Assembly: GCA_050946375.1 (NCBI GenBank)
Contig: JBMNUT010000014.1
Coordinates: 17,092 to 81,091 of the forward strand
Reading direction: 5' to 3'
Length of the DNA: 64,000 nucleotides
Source of the DNA: UBA1794 sp050946375
Lineage (GTDB): Bacteria > Bacteroidota > Bacteroidia > Bacteroidales > Bacteroidaceae
Part shown: in pieces, positions 43,183-50,833 of the stretch
Numbering within the stretch: the stretch's first letter is position 1
Layout of the letters: every line of letters starts with the position of its first letter
Notes under the pieces: model-generated
What the model saw: only the letters and a program-made list of their open reading frames with translations
Told to the model about the DNA's origin: nothing
The model's database searches: none
Translations under genes and position numbers: made by a program

Positions 43183-43893
43183 ATGGACGATTTTAGGAAA
43201 TTTGCCACAAAGCATTTGGGCATGAACGGGCATGTGCTGGACGACGTAGTCCGTGCGCAGGCCGGCTACCTGAATCCGTATATTCTGGAGGAACGGCAGC
43301 TCAATGTGACCCAGATGGATGTCTTTTCCCGGCTGATGATGGACCGTATTATCTTTCTCGGAACGGAGATAAATGACTATACGGCCAACACGTTGCAGGC
43401 ACAGATGCTTTATCTGGACTCTGTAGATCCGGGCAAGGACATATCGATTTATATCAATTCCCCCGGCGGGTCGGTATATGCCGGGTTAGGTATATACGAT
43501 ACGATGCAGTTCATTTCCAGTCCGGTGTCGACCATTTGCACCAGCATTGCCGCCTCTATGGCTTCAGTGCTGCTGGTGGCCGGAACCGAAGGGAAGCGTT
43601 TTGCGTTGCCTCACTCGCGCGTTATGATCCATCAGCCGATGGGCGGCGTGCAGGGTCAGGCAAGTGATATTGAGATTACAGCCCGGCAAATCAAGAAATT
43701 GCAGGAAGAACTGTACACGATCATCTCCCAGCATTCGCATACTCCCTATGAGAAAGTCTATGCAGACTCCGACCGTGACTATTGGATGACGGCGGCAGAG
43801 GCTAAGGAATATGGTATGATTGACGAAATTCTGGTTCGCAAACCGGCGCAGACCGACGCTCCTTCGGGAAGTGAGACGGTCGTGAACGGATAA
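43183..43893 (+). CDS. clpP: ATP-dependent Clp protease proteolytic subunit
   Basis: 236 residues. The Ser-His-Asp peptidase of the ClpXP complex. The catalytic Ser125 is in SIAASMASVLL and His150 in RVMIHQPMGG; the Asp is near 199 in the DRDYWM region. YINSPGGSVYAGLGIYDTM near 90 is the family signature. The N-terminus is about 35 residues longer than in E. coli and is probably processed. It sits between tig and clpX; a hairpin with T run lies in the gap before clpX. Confidence 0.97.
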   Translation: MDDFRKFATKHLGMNGHVLDDVVRAQAGYLNPYILEERQLNVTQMDVFSRLMMDRIIFLGTEINDYTANTLQAQMLYLDSVDPGKDISIYINSPGGSVYAGLGIYDTMQFISSPVSTICTSIAASMASVLLVAGTEGKRFALPHSRVMIHQPMGGVQGQASDIEITARQIKKLQEELYTIISQHSHTPYEKVYADSDRDYWMTAAEAKEYGMIDEILVRKPAQTDAPSGSETVVNG

Positions 43894-43943
43894 AACGAAG
43901 TGAATCAAACGGTGCAATAACCTATCATTTGAAGTAATAACAC

Positions 43944-44000
43944 GAGAGATGCTTTCCTTTTTCCCCGTCGTGGGGGATTGAGAGTGCATCTCTCTTTTTT
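43944..44000 (+). terminator. Hairpin between clpP and clpX
   Basis: Outer stem GAGAGATGC/GCATCTCTC with an inner TCCCC/GGGGA stem, followed by six T and ending 15 bp before the clpX ATG. It could partly terminate tig-clpP transcripts. Confidence 0.7.
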
Positions 44001-44014
44001 ATAATCATATAATC

Positions 44015-45271
44015 ATGGATAATCATAAAGGCGGGCGGGCTAAGATGAACCAGTGCAGCTTTTGCGGCCGTCCGGAGACAGAAGTGAACATGCTGATTAC
44101 CGGCTTGAACGGATTTATCTGCGACGATTGCGCTCTGCGGGCCGGAGAAATGGTGAAAGAGCACCTGCATTTGGCGTCGAGTAACCGCAATGCCAACAAT
44201 CTGCGCTTCGAAGATTTGCCCCGGCCCTATGAGATAAAGGCTTTCCTCGACCAGTTTGTCATTGGTCAGGACGAGGCCAAACGCCATCTCTCCGTAGCGG
44301 TCTATAATCATTATAAGCGCCTTCTTCAGGAAGACAGTAAGGATGACGTAGAAATCGAGAAGTCGAACATCATAATGGTGGGCAGTACCGGTACGGGTAA
44401 GACCCTTCTGGCGCGTACGATAGCCAAGTTGCTCAATGTGCCTTTCACCATTGTGGACGCTACGGTGCTTACCGAGGCCGGCTACGTGGGCGAGGATATC
44501 GAAAGCATCCTCACCCGGCTGCTGCAAGTGGCCGATTACGATGTGCCCAAGGCTGAGCAAGGCATCGTTTTCATTGACGAAATTGACAAGATAGCCCGCA
44601 AGAGTGACAATCCTTCCATTACGCGTGACGTGAGCGGCGAGGGCGTTCAGCAGGGTTTGCTGAAGCTGTTGGAAGGTTCGGTGGTGAATGTACCCCCTCA
44701 GGGAGGGCGGAAACATCCGGAACAGAAGATGATTCCGGTGAATACGAAGAACATCCTGTTCATTTGCGGGGGCGCTTTCGATGGCATTGAGCGTAAGATT
44801 GCGCAGCGTCTCAATACGCGCGTCGTAGGTTACGCTGCGGCTAAAGCCGTAGACCAGGTGGACCGCAAGAATCTCATGCAGTACATTGCTCCGCAGGACT
44901 TGAAGGCGTATGGATTGATACCGGAGATTATCGGCCGTCTGCCGCTGCTTACTTATTTGCAGCCGCTCGACCGCGCTGCGTTGCGTGCTATTCTGACCGA
45001 GCCGAAGAACTCGATTATCAAGCAGTACGTCAAGTTGCTGGCGATGGACGGCATCAGTCTTTCGTTCGACGAGGAGGCTTTGGAATATATCGTCGATAAG
45101 GCTATCGAATTCAAGCTCGGTGCGCGTGGTTTGCGCTCGATTGTGGAGACGGTCATGTCGGACCTTATGTTCGATGCGCCGGGCAGCGATACGAAGGAGA
45201 TTAGGATTACGCTCGACTATGCCCGCAACCGAGTTGAGAAAGCGAATGCAGCCCGCTTGCAAAGTGTCTGA
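44015..45271 (+). CDS. clpX: ClpX ATPase, substrate-recognition subunit of ClpXP
   Basis: 418 residues. The N-terminal zinc-binding domain has four cysteines (C14, C17, C36, C39). The AAA+ core has Walker A GSTGTGKT near 126, the pore-loop GYVGED, Walker B FIDEIDKIA near 187, and sensor II GARGLRSI near 368. The RKSDNPSITRDVSGEGVQQ segment is a ClpX hallmark; the ClpP-contact IGF-type loop is present in the GAFDGIERKI region. Unfolds tagged proteins and feeds them to ClpP. Confidence 0.97.
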   Translation: MDNHKGGRAKMNQCSFCGRPETEVNMLITGLNGFICDDCALRAGEMVKEHLHLASSNRNANNLRFEDLPRPYEIKAFLDQFVIGQDEAKRHLSVAVYNHYKRLLQEDSKDDVEIEKSNIIMVGSTGTGKTLLARTIAKLLNVPFTIVDATVLTEAGYVGEDIESILTRLLQVADYDVPKAEQGIVFIDEIDKIARKSDNPSITRDVSGEGVQQGLLKLLEGSVVNVPPQGGRKHPEQKMIPVNTKNILFICGGAFDGIERKIAQRLNTRVVGYAAAKAVDQVDRKNLMQYIAPQDLKAYGLIPEIIGRLPLLTYLQPLDRAALRAILTEPKNSIIKQYVKLLAMDGISLSFDEEALEYIVDKAIEFKLGARGLRSIVETVMSDLMFDAPGSDTKEIRITLDYARNRVEKANAARLQSV

Positions 45272-45302
45272 ACGCGTTGTCTTTTTCCCCGGAACTGTTT
45301 AG

Positions 45303-45346
45303 AATTTGATGCGCACCCTTTTTCAAAAGGATGCGCATCAAATTTT
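45303..45346 (+). terminator. Terminator after clpX
   Basis: 13-bp perfect stem AATTTGATGCGCA/TGCGCATCAAATT, followed by T-rich sequence. Confidence 0.85.
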
Positions 45347-45424
45347 TGTATGCGTTGCATCGGCATTCCCGATGTACCGTGGAATTGGTCTTTCCGCTCC
45401 GGGTGAATTGGTAGGAACAGAAAA

Positions 45425-45460
45425 GGGGCTGCATCGAAACCGTAGTTTCGGTGCAGCCCC
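45425..45460 (-). terminator. Terminator after the duplicated lipoprotein gene
   Basis: 16-nt arms GGGGCTGCATCGAAAC and GTTTCGGTGCAGCCCC with a 4-nt loop; on the minus strand it is followed by TTTT. Confidence 0.9.
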
Positions 45461-45483
45461 AGGCTGTAAGGTTAGCGTTTAGT

Positions 45484-47703
45484 TTAGAAGTTGGTATATC
45501 CGCTCCAGCCGAATACGCTGCTGTCTGCGCCCGTGTTTCCGTCAGCTACGGTAACGTTACCCGTTCCGTTTACTTCGTTGTCGCTGAACGGAGTGCTCAA
45601 CTGATTGCTGAGCTGGATGCTCGTGCTGGGATCTGCAGGGTCTTTGCTGTCGGTCAGGTCTACGAGGTCTTCTACGTTTCCGTTGCCTTTAACTACTGCA
45701 TTCACGATGGTAGCCTTAGCTTTGCGACGAATCTTGATGGCGTCTTGCAGGGCGGCATCCGTGCTGCGTGTCTCGATTGTCATGTTCTCGATGCGGAAGT
45801 TAGACTGAGGAGTGTGATTCGAGCCGTCGCCGTCGAGGTTACCGTCAGCTTCTACGCCGCGGGGGTCGCTCTCGTCACTGGTAAAGCCTGCTTCCCAAAT
45901 GCCGTAGCAGTTGGAGAGAGTTCCGCAGTAACCTTGGGTGAAGTCGAACATGTCGTCTTCGCAATTCACAGCGAGTAGGTTGCTTACATTTACGCTACCT
46001 CCGAAGAACTCGATGGCATCGTCTGCACCGTCGGCAATGTAGATGTTGCTGATCGTAGTACCGTTACCCACGCCGTTCAGCGTCAATCCGTTGTGCTCGA
46101 TTTCGCCGCTCGAGCGGGCACCGCTGTTAAGGATCTTCACGTAGGTGAGTACACCCGAGTTGTCAGCAGCATCGGTTCCACCGTATTTGTAGTCGTTGTT
46201 GATTTCGGTAGAGCCTTCGTTTCCGCTGGCGTTGGGGCCGGAGATGGGGGCACGGCCGTTAAGGATGATACCGCCCCAGTATCCGGAGCCTGCATTGTCG
46301 GCATCGCCTTTGAAGGTGATGGGCTGTTCTGCCGTACCTTCTGCAATCAGTTTACCGCCACGCTCAACGAGGAGGTAGTTGGCGAAGCCTTGGCGTACGT
46401 TGATGGTCATGCCGGCCGGAATCGTGAGGGTAGCGCCGTCAGCAACGATAACGCTTCCGTCGATGATGTATTCCTTGTTGGCGTCGAGCGTCATGTCGCT
46501 GTTGATAATGCCGTGGAGGGATTCAGCCTCGCTGCTGGTGTTTCCGGAGAATTCGTAGCCCGTCCAGCTGAGTGCTGCGGTGTTGGCACCGGTGTTGCCT
46601 GCAGTTACGGTTACGTTACCCGTTCCGTTCACTTCGTCGCCGCTGAACGGAGTGCTCAGCAGGTTGGTGAGCTGGATGCTTGTGTTGGGGTTTGCAGGAT
46701 CTTTGCTGTCGGTCAGGTCTACGAGGTCTTCTACGTTTCCGTTGCCTTTAACTACTGCATTTACGATAGTAGCCATGGCTTTGCGGCGAATCTTGATGAC
46801 GTCTTGCATGGTAGCGTCCGTGCTCAGCGTTTCGATCGTCATGTTTTCGATGCGGAAGTTAGACTGGGGCGTGTGATTCGAGCCGTCGCCGTCGAGGTTA
46901 CCGTCAGCTTCTACGCCGCGGGGGTCGCTCTCGTCGCTGGTGAAGCCGCCTTCCCAAACGCCGTAGCAGTTGGAGAGCGTACCGCAGTAGCCCTGAGTGA
47001 AGTCGAACATGTCGTCTTCGCAGTTAACGGCGAGTAGGTTGCTTACGTTTACGCTACCTCCGAAGAATTCGATGGCATCGTCTGCACCGTCGGCAATGTA
47101 GATATTGTTGATCTGAGTGCCGTTACCCACGCCGTTCAGCGTCAGTCCATTGTGCTCGATGTCGCCGCTCGAGCGGGCACCGCTGTTGAAGATTTGCACG
47201 TAAGAGAGTACGCCCGAGTTGTCGGCAGCATCGGTTCCACCGTATTTGTAGTCGTTGTTGATTTCGGTAGAGCCTTCGTTTCCGCTGGCGTTGGGACCGG
47301 AGATGGGAGCACGGCCGTTGATGATGATACCGCCCCAGTAGCCGGAACCGGCGTTGTCAGCATCGGCGCAGAAGGTAATGGGGTTCTCGGCTGTACCGTT
47401 GGCCAGTATCTTACCGCCGCGGTCTACGAGGATATAGCTTGCAAAGCCGGGTCTGGCTTTGATGGTGGTTCCTGCCGGTATTTCCAAAGTAGCTCCGTCG
47501 CTGATGATGAGGCTTCCCGTCAGAGTGTAAGCCGTGTTTGCGTTCAGTGTCTTTGTACCTGTGATTGTTCCGATCAGGTCCTCTGCTGTCGTAGGAGCAG
47601 GAGGGGGAGTCTGGGTCGGTTCGTCGTCGTCACTACATGCGCTGAAGGTCATAACCGAAGTCAGGGCTGCGCATGTCAGCATGGTTTGAAACAGTTTTTT
47701 CAT
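45484..47703 (-). CDS. Surface lipoprotein with two tandem 353-residue beta-helix repeats
   Basis: 739 residues from ATG at 47703. The signal sequence ends in the lipobox MTFSAC, followed by SDDDE, an acidic +2 region like the Bacteroides surface-export signal. Two nearly identical units of about 353 residues follow. Each runs TIPAG-type strand, GGKLIAEGTAEQPITFKGD, YWGGIILNGRAPISG, YKYGGTDAADNSGVLTYV, NGLTLNGVGNGT, GADDAIEFFGGSVNVSNLL and EDDMFDFTQGYCGTLSN. This looks like a parallel beta-helix with Asp-rich, possibly calcium-binding turns. Single-unit relatives are widespread beside TonB receptors and often mis-named transporters. It is encoded 3' of a TonB receptor on the same strand, so it probably is that receptor's surface partner. 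Ligand unknown. Confidence 0.8.
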   Translation of the reverse strand: MKKLFQTMLTCAALTSVMTFSACSDDDEPTQTPPPAPTTAEDLIGTITGTKTLNANTAYTLTGSLIISDGATLEIPAGTTIKARPGFASYILVDRGGKILANGTAENPITFCADADNAGSGYWGGIIINGRAPISGPNASGNEGSTEINNDYKYGGTDAADNSGVLSYVQIFNSGARSSGDIEHNGLTLNGVGNGTQINNIYIADGADDAIEFFGGSVNVSNLLAVNCEDDMFDFTQGYCGTLSNCYGVWEGGFTSDESDPRGVEADGNLDGDGSNHTPQSNFRIENMTIETLSTDATMQDVIKIRRKAMATIVNAVVKGNGNVEDLVDLTDSKDPANPNTSIQLTNLLSTPFSGDEVNGTGNVTVTAGNTGANTAALSWTGYEFSGNTSSEAESLHGIINSDMTLDANKEYIIDGSVIVADGATLTIPAGMTINVRQGFANYLLVERGGKLIAEGTAEQPITFKGDADNAGSGYWGGIILNGRAPISGPNASGNEGSTEINNDYKYGGTDAADNSGVLTYVKILNSGARSSGEIEHNGLTLNGVGNGTTISNIYIADGADDAIEFFGGSVNVSNLLAVNCEDDMFDFTQGYCGTLSNCYGIWEAGFTSDESDPRGVEADGNLDGDGSNHTPQSNFRIENMTIETRSTDAALQDAIKIRRKAKATIVNAVVKGNGNVEDLVDLTDSKDPADPSTSIQLSNQLSTPFSDNEVNGTGNVTVADGNTGADSSVFGWSGYTNF
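45500..47560. repeat. Tandem direct duplication of about 1,059 bp within the lipoprotein gene
   Basis: Matching positions in the two halves are offset by 1,059 bp (for example the same cgccgctcgagcgggc at 46104 and 47163). Long stretches are identical in DNA as well as protein, pointing to recent duplication or continuing gene conversion. Confidence 0.85.
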
Positions 47704-47765
47704 TACCAATAGAGATTAGTTAGTGATTAAAAAGTGATTTGTTGTTTTTGTTCTTGTTGTTTGTC

Positions 47766-47834
47766 TGAAAAGTGGCTGCACTTTTGGAGAAAAGCCCCGT
47801 GACTTTTCGGGAAAAGGTCTGGGGCTTTCCGGAA
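47766..47834. repeat. Modular palindrome array (site 13), between TonB receptor and lipoprotein genes
   Basis: Three modules with cores near tggctgca, ccccgtga and tctggggc, inside what is probably one transcript. Confidence 0.8.
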
Positions 47835-47842
47835 GTATCGTA

Positions 47843-50545
47843 TCAGAACGTGCAGCTGAGTCCCAGGCTGAAATCTATGCCCTTGCGGTACTTGCTCAGG
47901 ACTATCTCGCTTCTTTCGCTGCTCGGGTCGCGGGTCAGTTTATGAACCGAGTTGAGCAGGTTGCGGGCCTTCAGGCTCAAAGTGAAGTATTTGTTGAGCT
48001 TTGCAGAGGAAACGAAGTCGAGTGTCGGAACTCCGTTCTCCATGATGTCTTCGTATCCCTCGGTACCGATGGTGTAGACCCGCTCGCTGACGTAGTTGAA
48101 GACCAGCGTGTTGATGAAAGTCTTCTGGCCGATGGTCAGATTGTGGGAGAGGTCTATGTTGAAAATCCAAGGTGCGGCGCCTTCGAGTTGCGAGCCGTCT
48201 TTGTGGGTGGCCAAGGGAACTTTGGCATGCGTGTAGATGTATGAACCGTTCAGGCCGAAGGAAAGTTTGTTCAGTCCGCCCTTTGCTACCGGGAGCACGA
48301 AGATATTTTTGCGCACCTCTACCTCTACTCCGGCTACCGTGGCGTGGTCTGAGATGTTCTCATAGGAGAGGAATCCGCCGGCGCTGGCGATTTCGATGCG
48401 GGAGATAGGGTCTTTGATGTATTTGTAGAATCCGGTTACGGAAATAAGCTCGCTGGGCGACATATAGTAGTCCCATTTCAGGTCAACATTGTAGTTGTCT
48501 GACGGCTGGAGGTTCTGGTTACCTTGGCTGTTGAAGCTCACTCCGACGTAACGGAAGGGGGATATTTCCTTTGCCTGCGGGAGTGTGTAGGTTTTGCTGG
48601 CAGCCAATCGGATACTGTGCTCGTCGTTCAGGTTGTAGCGCAGGTTGATGCTGGGCAGGAAGTAGGACTTGTCGATTTCTTCACTGCCTCGTGTGCCGCC
48701 GCGGTTTACGTTGTAGTCCACTTTCATGAGCACATCGTCGTATTTGAGGCCGATGTTGGCGATAAAGTTATTGGTCAGCTGGTAAGTGCCTTCCAGGTAT
48801 GCCGTGTGGATGGTCTTGTCTACGCCGTATTCATCTATGTTCTTGTCCAGACTGAAGTAGTTGTTGTCCAAGTTGGCCTGGTTGAAGAACTGGTCGAACT
48901 GTATGTTCTGGATGTCGAACTCGGGCTGTTGTCTGACTGACATATCGTATTCCGTAGCATTGAAGCTGTCGTCTACGAAGCGGCCGCGGTAGCCTATTTC
49001 AATTTGCGAGTTTCCTTTTCCGATTCGGTCGGGCAGGAGATACTGGAAGTGAGCGCGTACGTTCCAGTCCTTCTCCTTCAATTTCGAGAAGTAGCGCTGC
49101 TGAATACCGGTTCCCTTCATGGGAATGTAAATTCCGTTTTCCTCTACGAGGTTGTTGATGCGGCGGTCCGGCTCAAGTCCCTTAATCGTATTGTAGGCGG
49201 CGCCGGCGGAGAACTTCAGTTTGTCGGTCAGTTTCCAGTTGGTGGAGAGCTGGTTTACGAACAGGAGGTTGTCGTTTGTCTGTTGGCGGCGCATGAATCC
49301 GTTGTAATCGTCGGAGGTTTCGTAGCGGGAGTGCATGCCTACGTAGTCACCGACGGACTGATTGCTGGCGTGCACCATCATGAAATTGTAGGAGAGGTCG
49401 TGTTTTCCCAGCAACTTGTAGGTCACGTTGGCCAAAGCCAGTTGGCTTGTCGTGATGGAGGATTTCTTTCCGATCTGGTCTTGCGAGAGTTGTCCGGAAG
49501 TGGTGGAGTTGCGCACTTCTTCCTCGTAGTAGGAATAGTCCTTGCTGTGCGTGGCTATCAGGTAGATGGAGAGAGGATTTCCGGCAATGTCGAACTTCCG
49601 TCCTGCGGAGAGGTTGTAGCTTTGGTCGATTTGTGCATGACTTTTCGACGGATCGAGCTTGTTTCGGAAGCTGTAGAGGCTCAGATCGTCGGAAGGACGC
49701 GTGTCGTTTGCAAATCCGAAAGCACTCACTCCGTCGAGCTTCAGGAAGTCTGCGCCGACGGTCTTGGTGTTGAGTCCGCCCGATACGCCGAGGCTGAGTT
49801 CCTGTTTCTTGGAAAGTTCCTTGGAGAGGATGTCGATTTGCGCGCCGCCTACGTCGGAAACTCCGTTTCCACGGAAGGCTTTGTTCACGTCGATGGCCTG
49901 AATCATGTCGGTGGCGAAGAAGTCGAGCGCGATGTTCTTGTACTCAGGGTCTTCCGAGGGGATGGGAAATCCGTTCAGCGTAGTGCTGTTGTAGCGGTCG
50001 CCCAGGCCGCGGACGAATACGTTCTTCACGCCTTCCTGCTGGGCTATGCCCGAAACTTTGGTTACGGCGCCCTGGGCGTCGCTTACGCCCTTGCGTGAGA
50101 GCTCTTTGGAGCCGATAGTCTGCACGGCAGTTACGGAGCGCTTCTGATTTTGCAGCGTGGCGGTCTCCGTTTCCTTACTGACTTTTGCCACGATGACTAC
50201 GTCGTGCAGCTGAACCTCGTCTTCTTCCATTTCGGTGTTCAGCACCACTACGCTATCCTTATTTATATGTATGGCTTTACGTACTGCGGTTTGATAACCG
50301 ATGTATTTGACTTCTATGTCGTAGGTGCCGTCGGCTACGTTTTTCAGCATGAAGTTACCGTCTTCATCGGTAATGGTTCCAATCGTGGTCCCTACCAATT
50401 GGACCGTTGCCCCGATGAGGGGTTCCATTGTTTTCTTGTCCTTAACGTATCCTTTCACGTTAACTTTGTCGTCGGTCATGGCCATCACGCTTGTGACCAT
50501 TACTAACAGCAAGATTAAACTTGCGCATCTTTTTACCATTTTCAT
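47843..50545 (-). CDS. TonB-dependent outer-membrane receptor with carboxypeptidase-regulatory-like domain
   Basis: 900 residues. A signal peptide (MKMVKRCASLILLLVMVTSVMA) precedes a carboxypeptidase-regulatory-like beta-sandwich (VNVKGYVKDKKTMEPLIGAT, then GTITDEDGNFML). The plug has QTIGSKELSRKGVSDAQGAV and FVRGLGDRYNSTTLNG, followed by FFATDMIQAIDVNKAF. The 22-strand barrel fills the rest and ends in the aromatic LGLSCTF expected for outer-membrane barrel assembly. It is not a SusC: no SusD lies beside it, and its partner is the beta-helix lipoprotein 3' of it. Imports an unknown ligand with TonB/ExbBD energy. A weak minus-strand -7 box (GACCTTTG) is at 50579-50586. Confidence 0.92.
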   Translation of the reverse strand: MKMVKRCASLILLLVMVTSVMAMTDDKVNVKGYVKDKKTMEPLIGATVQLVGTTIGTITDEDGNFMLKNVADGTYDIEVKYIGYQTAVRKAIHINKDSVVVLNTEMEEDEVQLHDVVIVAKVSKETETATLQNQKRSVTAVQTIGSKELSRKGVSDAQGAVTKVSGIAQQEGVKNVFVRGLGDRYNSTTLNGFPIPSEDPEYKNIALDFFATDMIQAIDVNKAFRGNGVSDVGGAQIDILSKELSKKQELSLGVSGGLNTKTVGADFLKLDGVSAFGFANDTRPSDDLSLYSFRNKLDPSKSHAQIDQSYNLSAGRKFDIAGNPLSIYLIATHSKDYSYYEEEVRNSTTSGQLSQDQIGKKSSITTSQLALANVTYKLLGKHDLSYNFMMVHASNQSVGDYVGMHSRYETSDDYNGFMRRQQTNDNLLFVNQLSTNWKLTDKLKFSAGAAYNTIKGLEPDRRINNLVEENGIYIPMKGTGIQQRYFSKLKEKDWNVRAHFQYLLPDRIGKGNSQIEIGYRGRFVDDSFNATEYDMSVRQQPEFDIQNIQFDQFFNQANLDNNYFSLDKNIDEYGVDKTIHTAYLEGTYQLTNNFIANIGLKYDDVLMKVDYNVNRGGTRGSEEIDKSYFLPSINLRYNLNDEHSIRLAASKTYTLPQAKEISPFRYVGVSFNSQGNQNLQPSDNYNVDLKWDYYMSPSELISVTGFYKYIKDPISRIEIASAGGFLSYENISDHATVAGVEVEVRKNIFVLPVAKGGLNKLSFGLNGSYIYTHAKVPLATHKDGSQLEGAAPWIFNIDLSHNLTIGQKTFINTLVFNYVSERVYTIGTEGYEDIMENGVPTLDFVSSAKLNKYFTLSLKARNLLNSVHKLTRDPSSERSEIVLSKYRKGIDFSLGLSCTF

Positions 50546-50685
50546 TTCGCTTTGTGTCTATTCTTGTTTTTCCGGGTGCAAAGGTCTGCATCGCGTGTTA
50601 CGTAGAGGTGTAGGGGAAACGACAATTCCGCTACATAGTTGTTTCGTTTCTATTGCAAGGCGGATGGGGGAGCGGCGTCGTTTTG

Positions 50686-50752
50686 GCGGAGAAGTGGCGG
50701 CGCTTTATGGAAAAAGTGCCGCCACTTTACGGAAAAAGTGGAGGCACTTGAA
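50686..50752. repeat. Modular palindrome array (site 14), intergenic
   Basis: Three modules with exact 22-bp spacing (G at 50694, 50716, 50738); cores tggcggcg, tgccgcca, tggaggca. Confidence 0.85.
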
Positions 50753-50791
50753 AAAGGGTGCGCCAAAACTTTTGTTTTGGTACACCCTCTG
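50751..50791 (-). terminator. Terminator of the GH77 gene
   Basis: On the minus strand AGGGTG..CCAAAAC, short loop, GTTTTGG..CACCCT and then five T. It directly abuts array 14 but has a different sequence. Confidence 0.8.
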
Positions 50792-50833
50792 AAAACGGAT
50801 GACGGCCTGCCGCCGGACGGCGGCGGGCGTATG

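Noticed and set aside
49004..50098. Plus-strand open frame over the TonB receptor gene
   Set aside because: Shadow frame; no signal peptide, motif or promoter.
47710..50545. SusC/SusD-type polysaccharide locus
   Set aside because: The receptor has no SusD-like partner; the lipoprotein is a repeated beta-helix, not a TPR/SusD fold.
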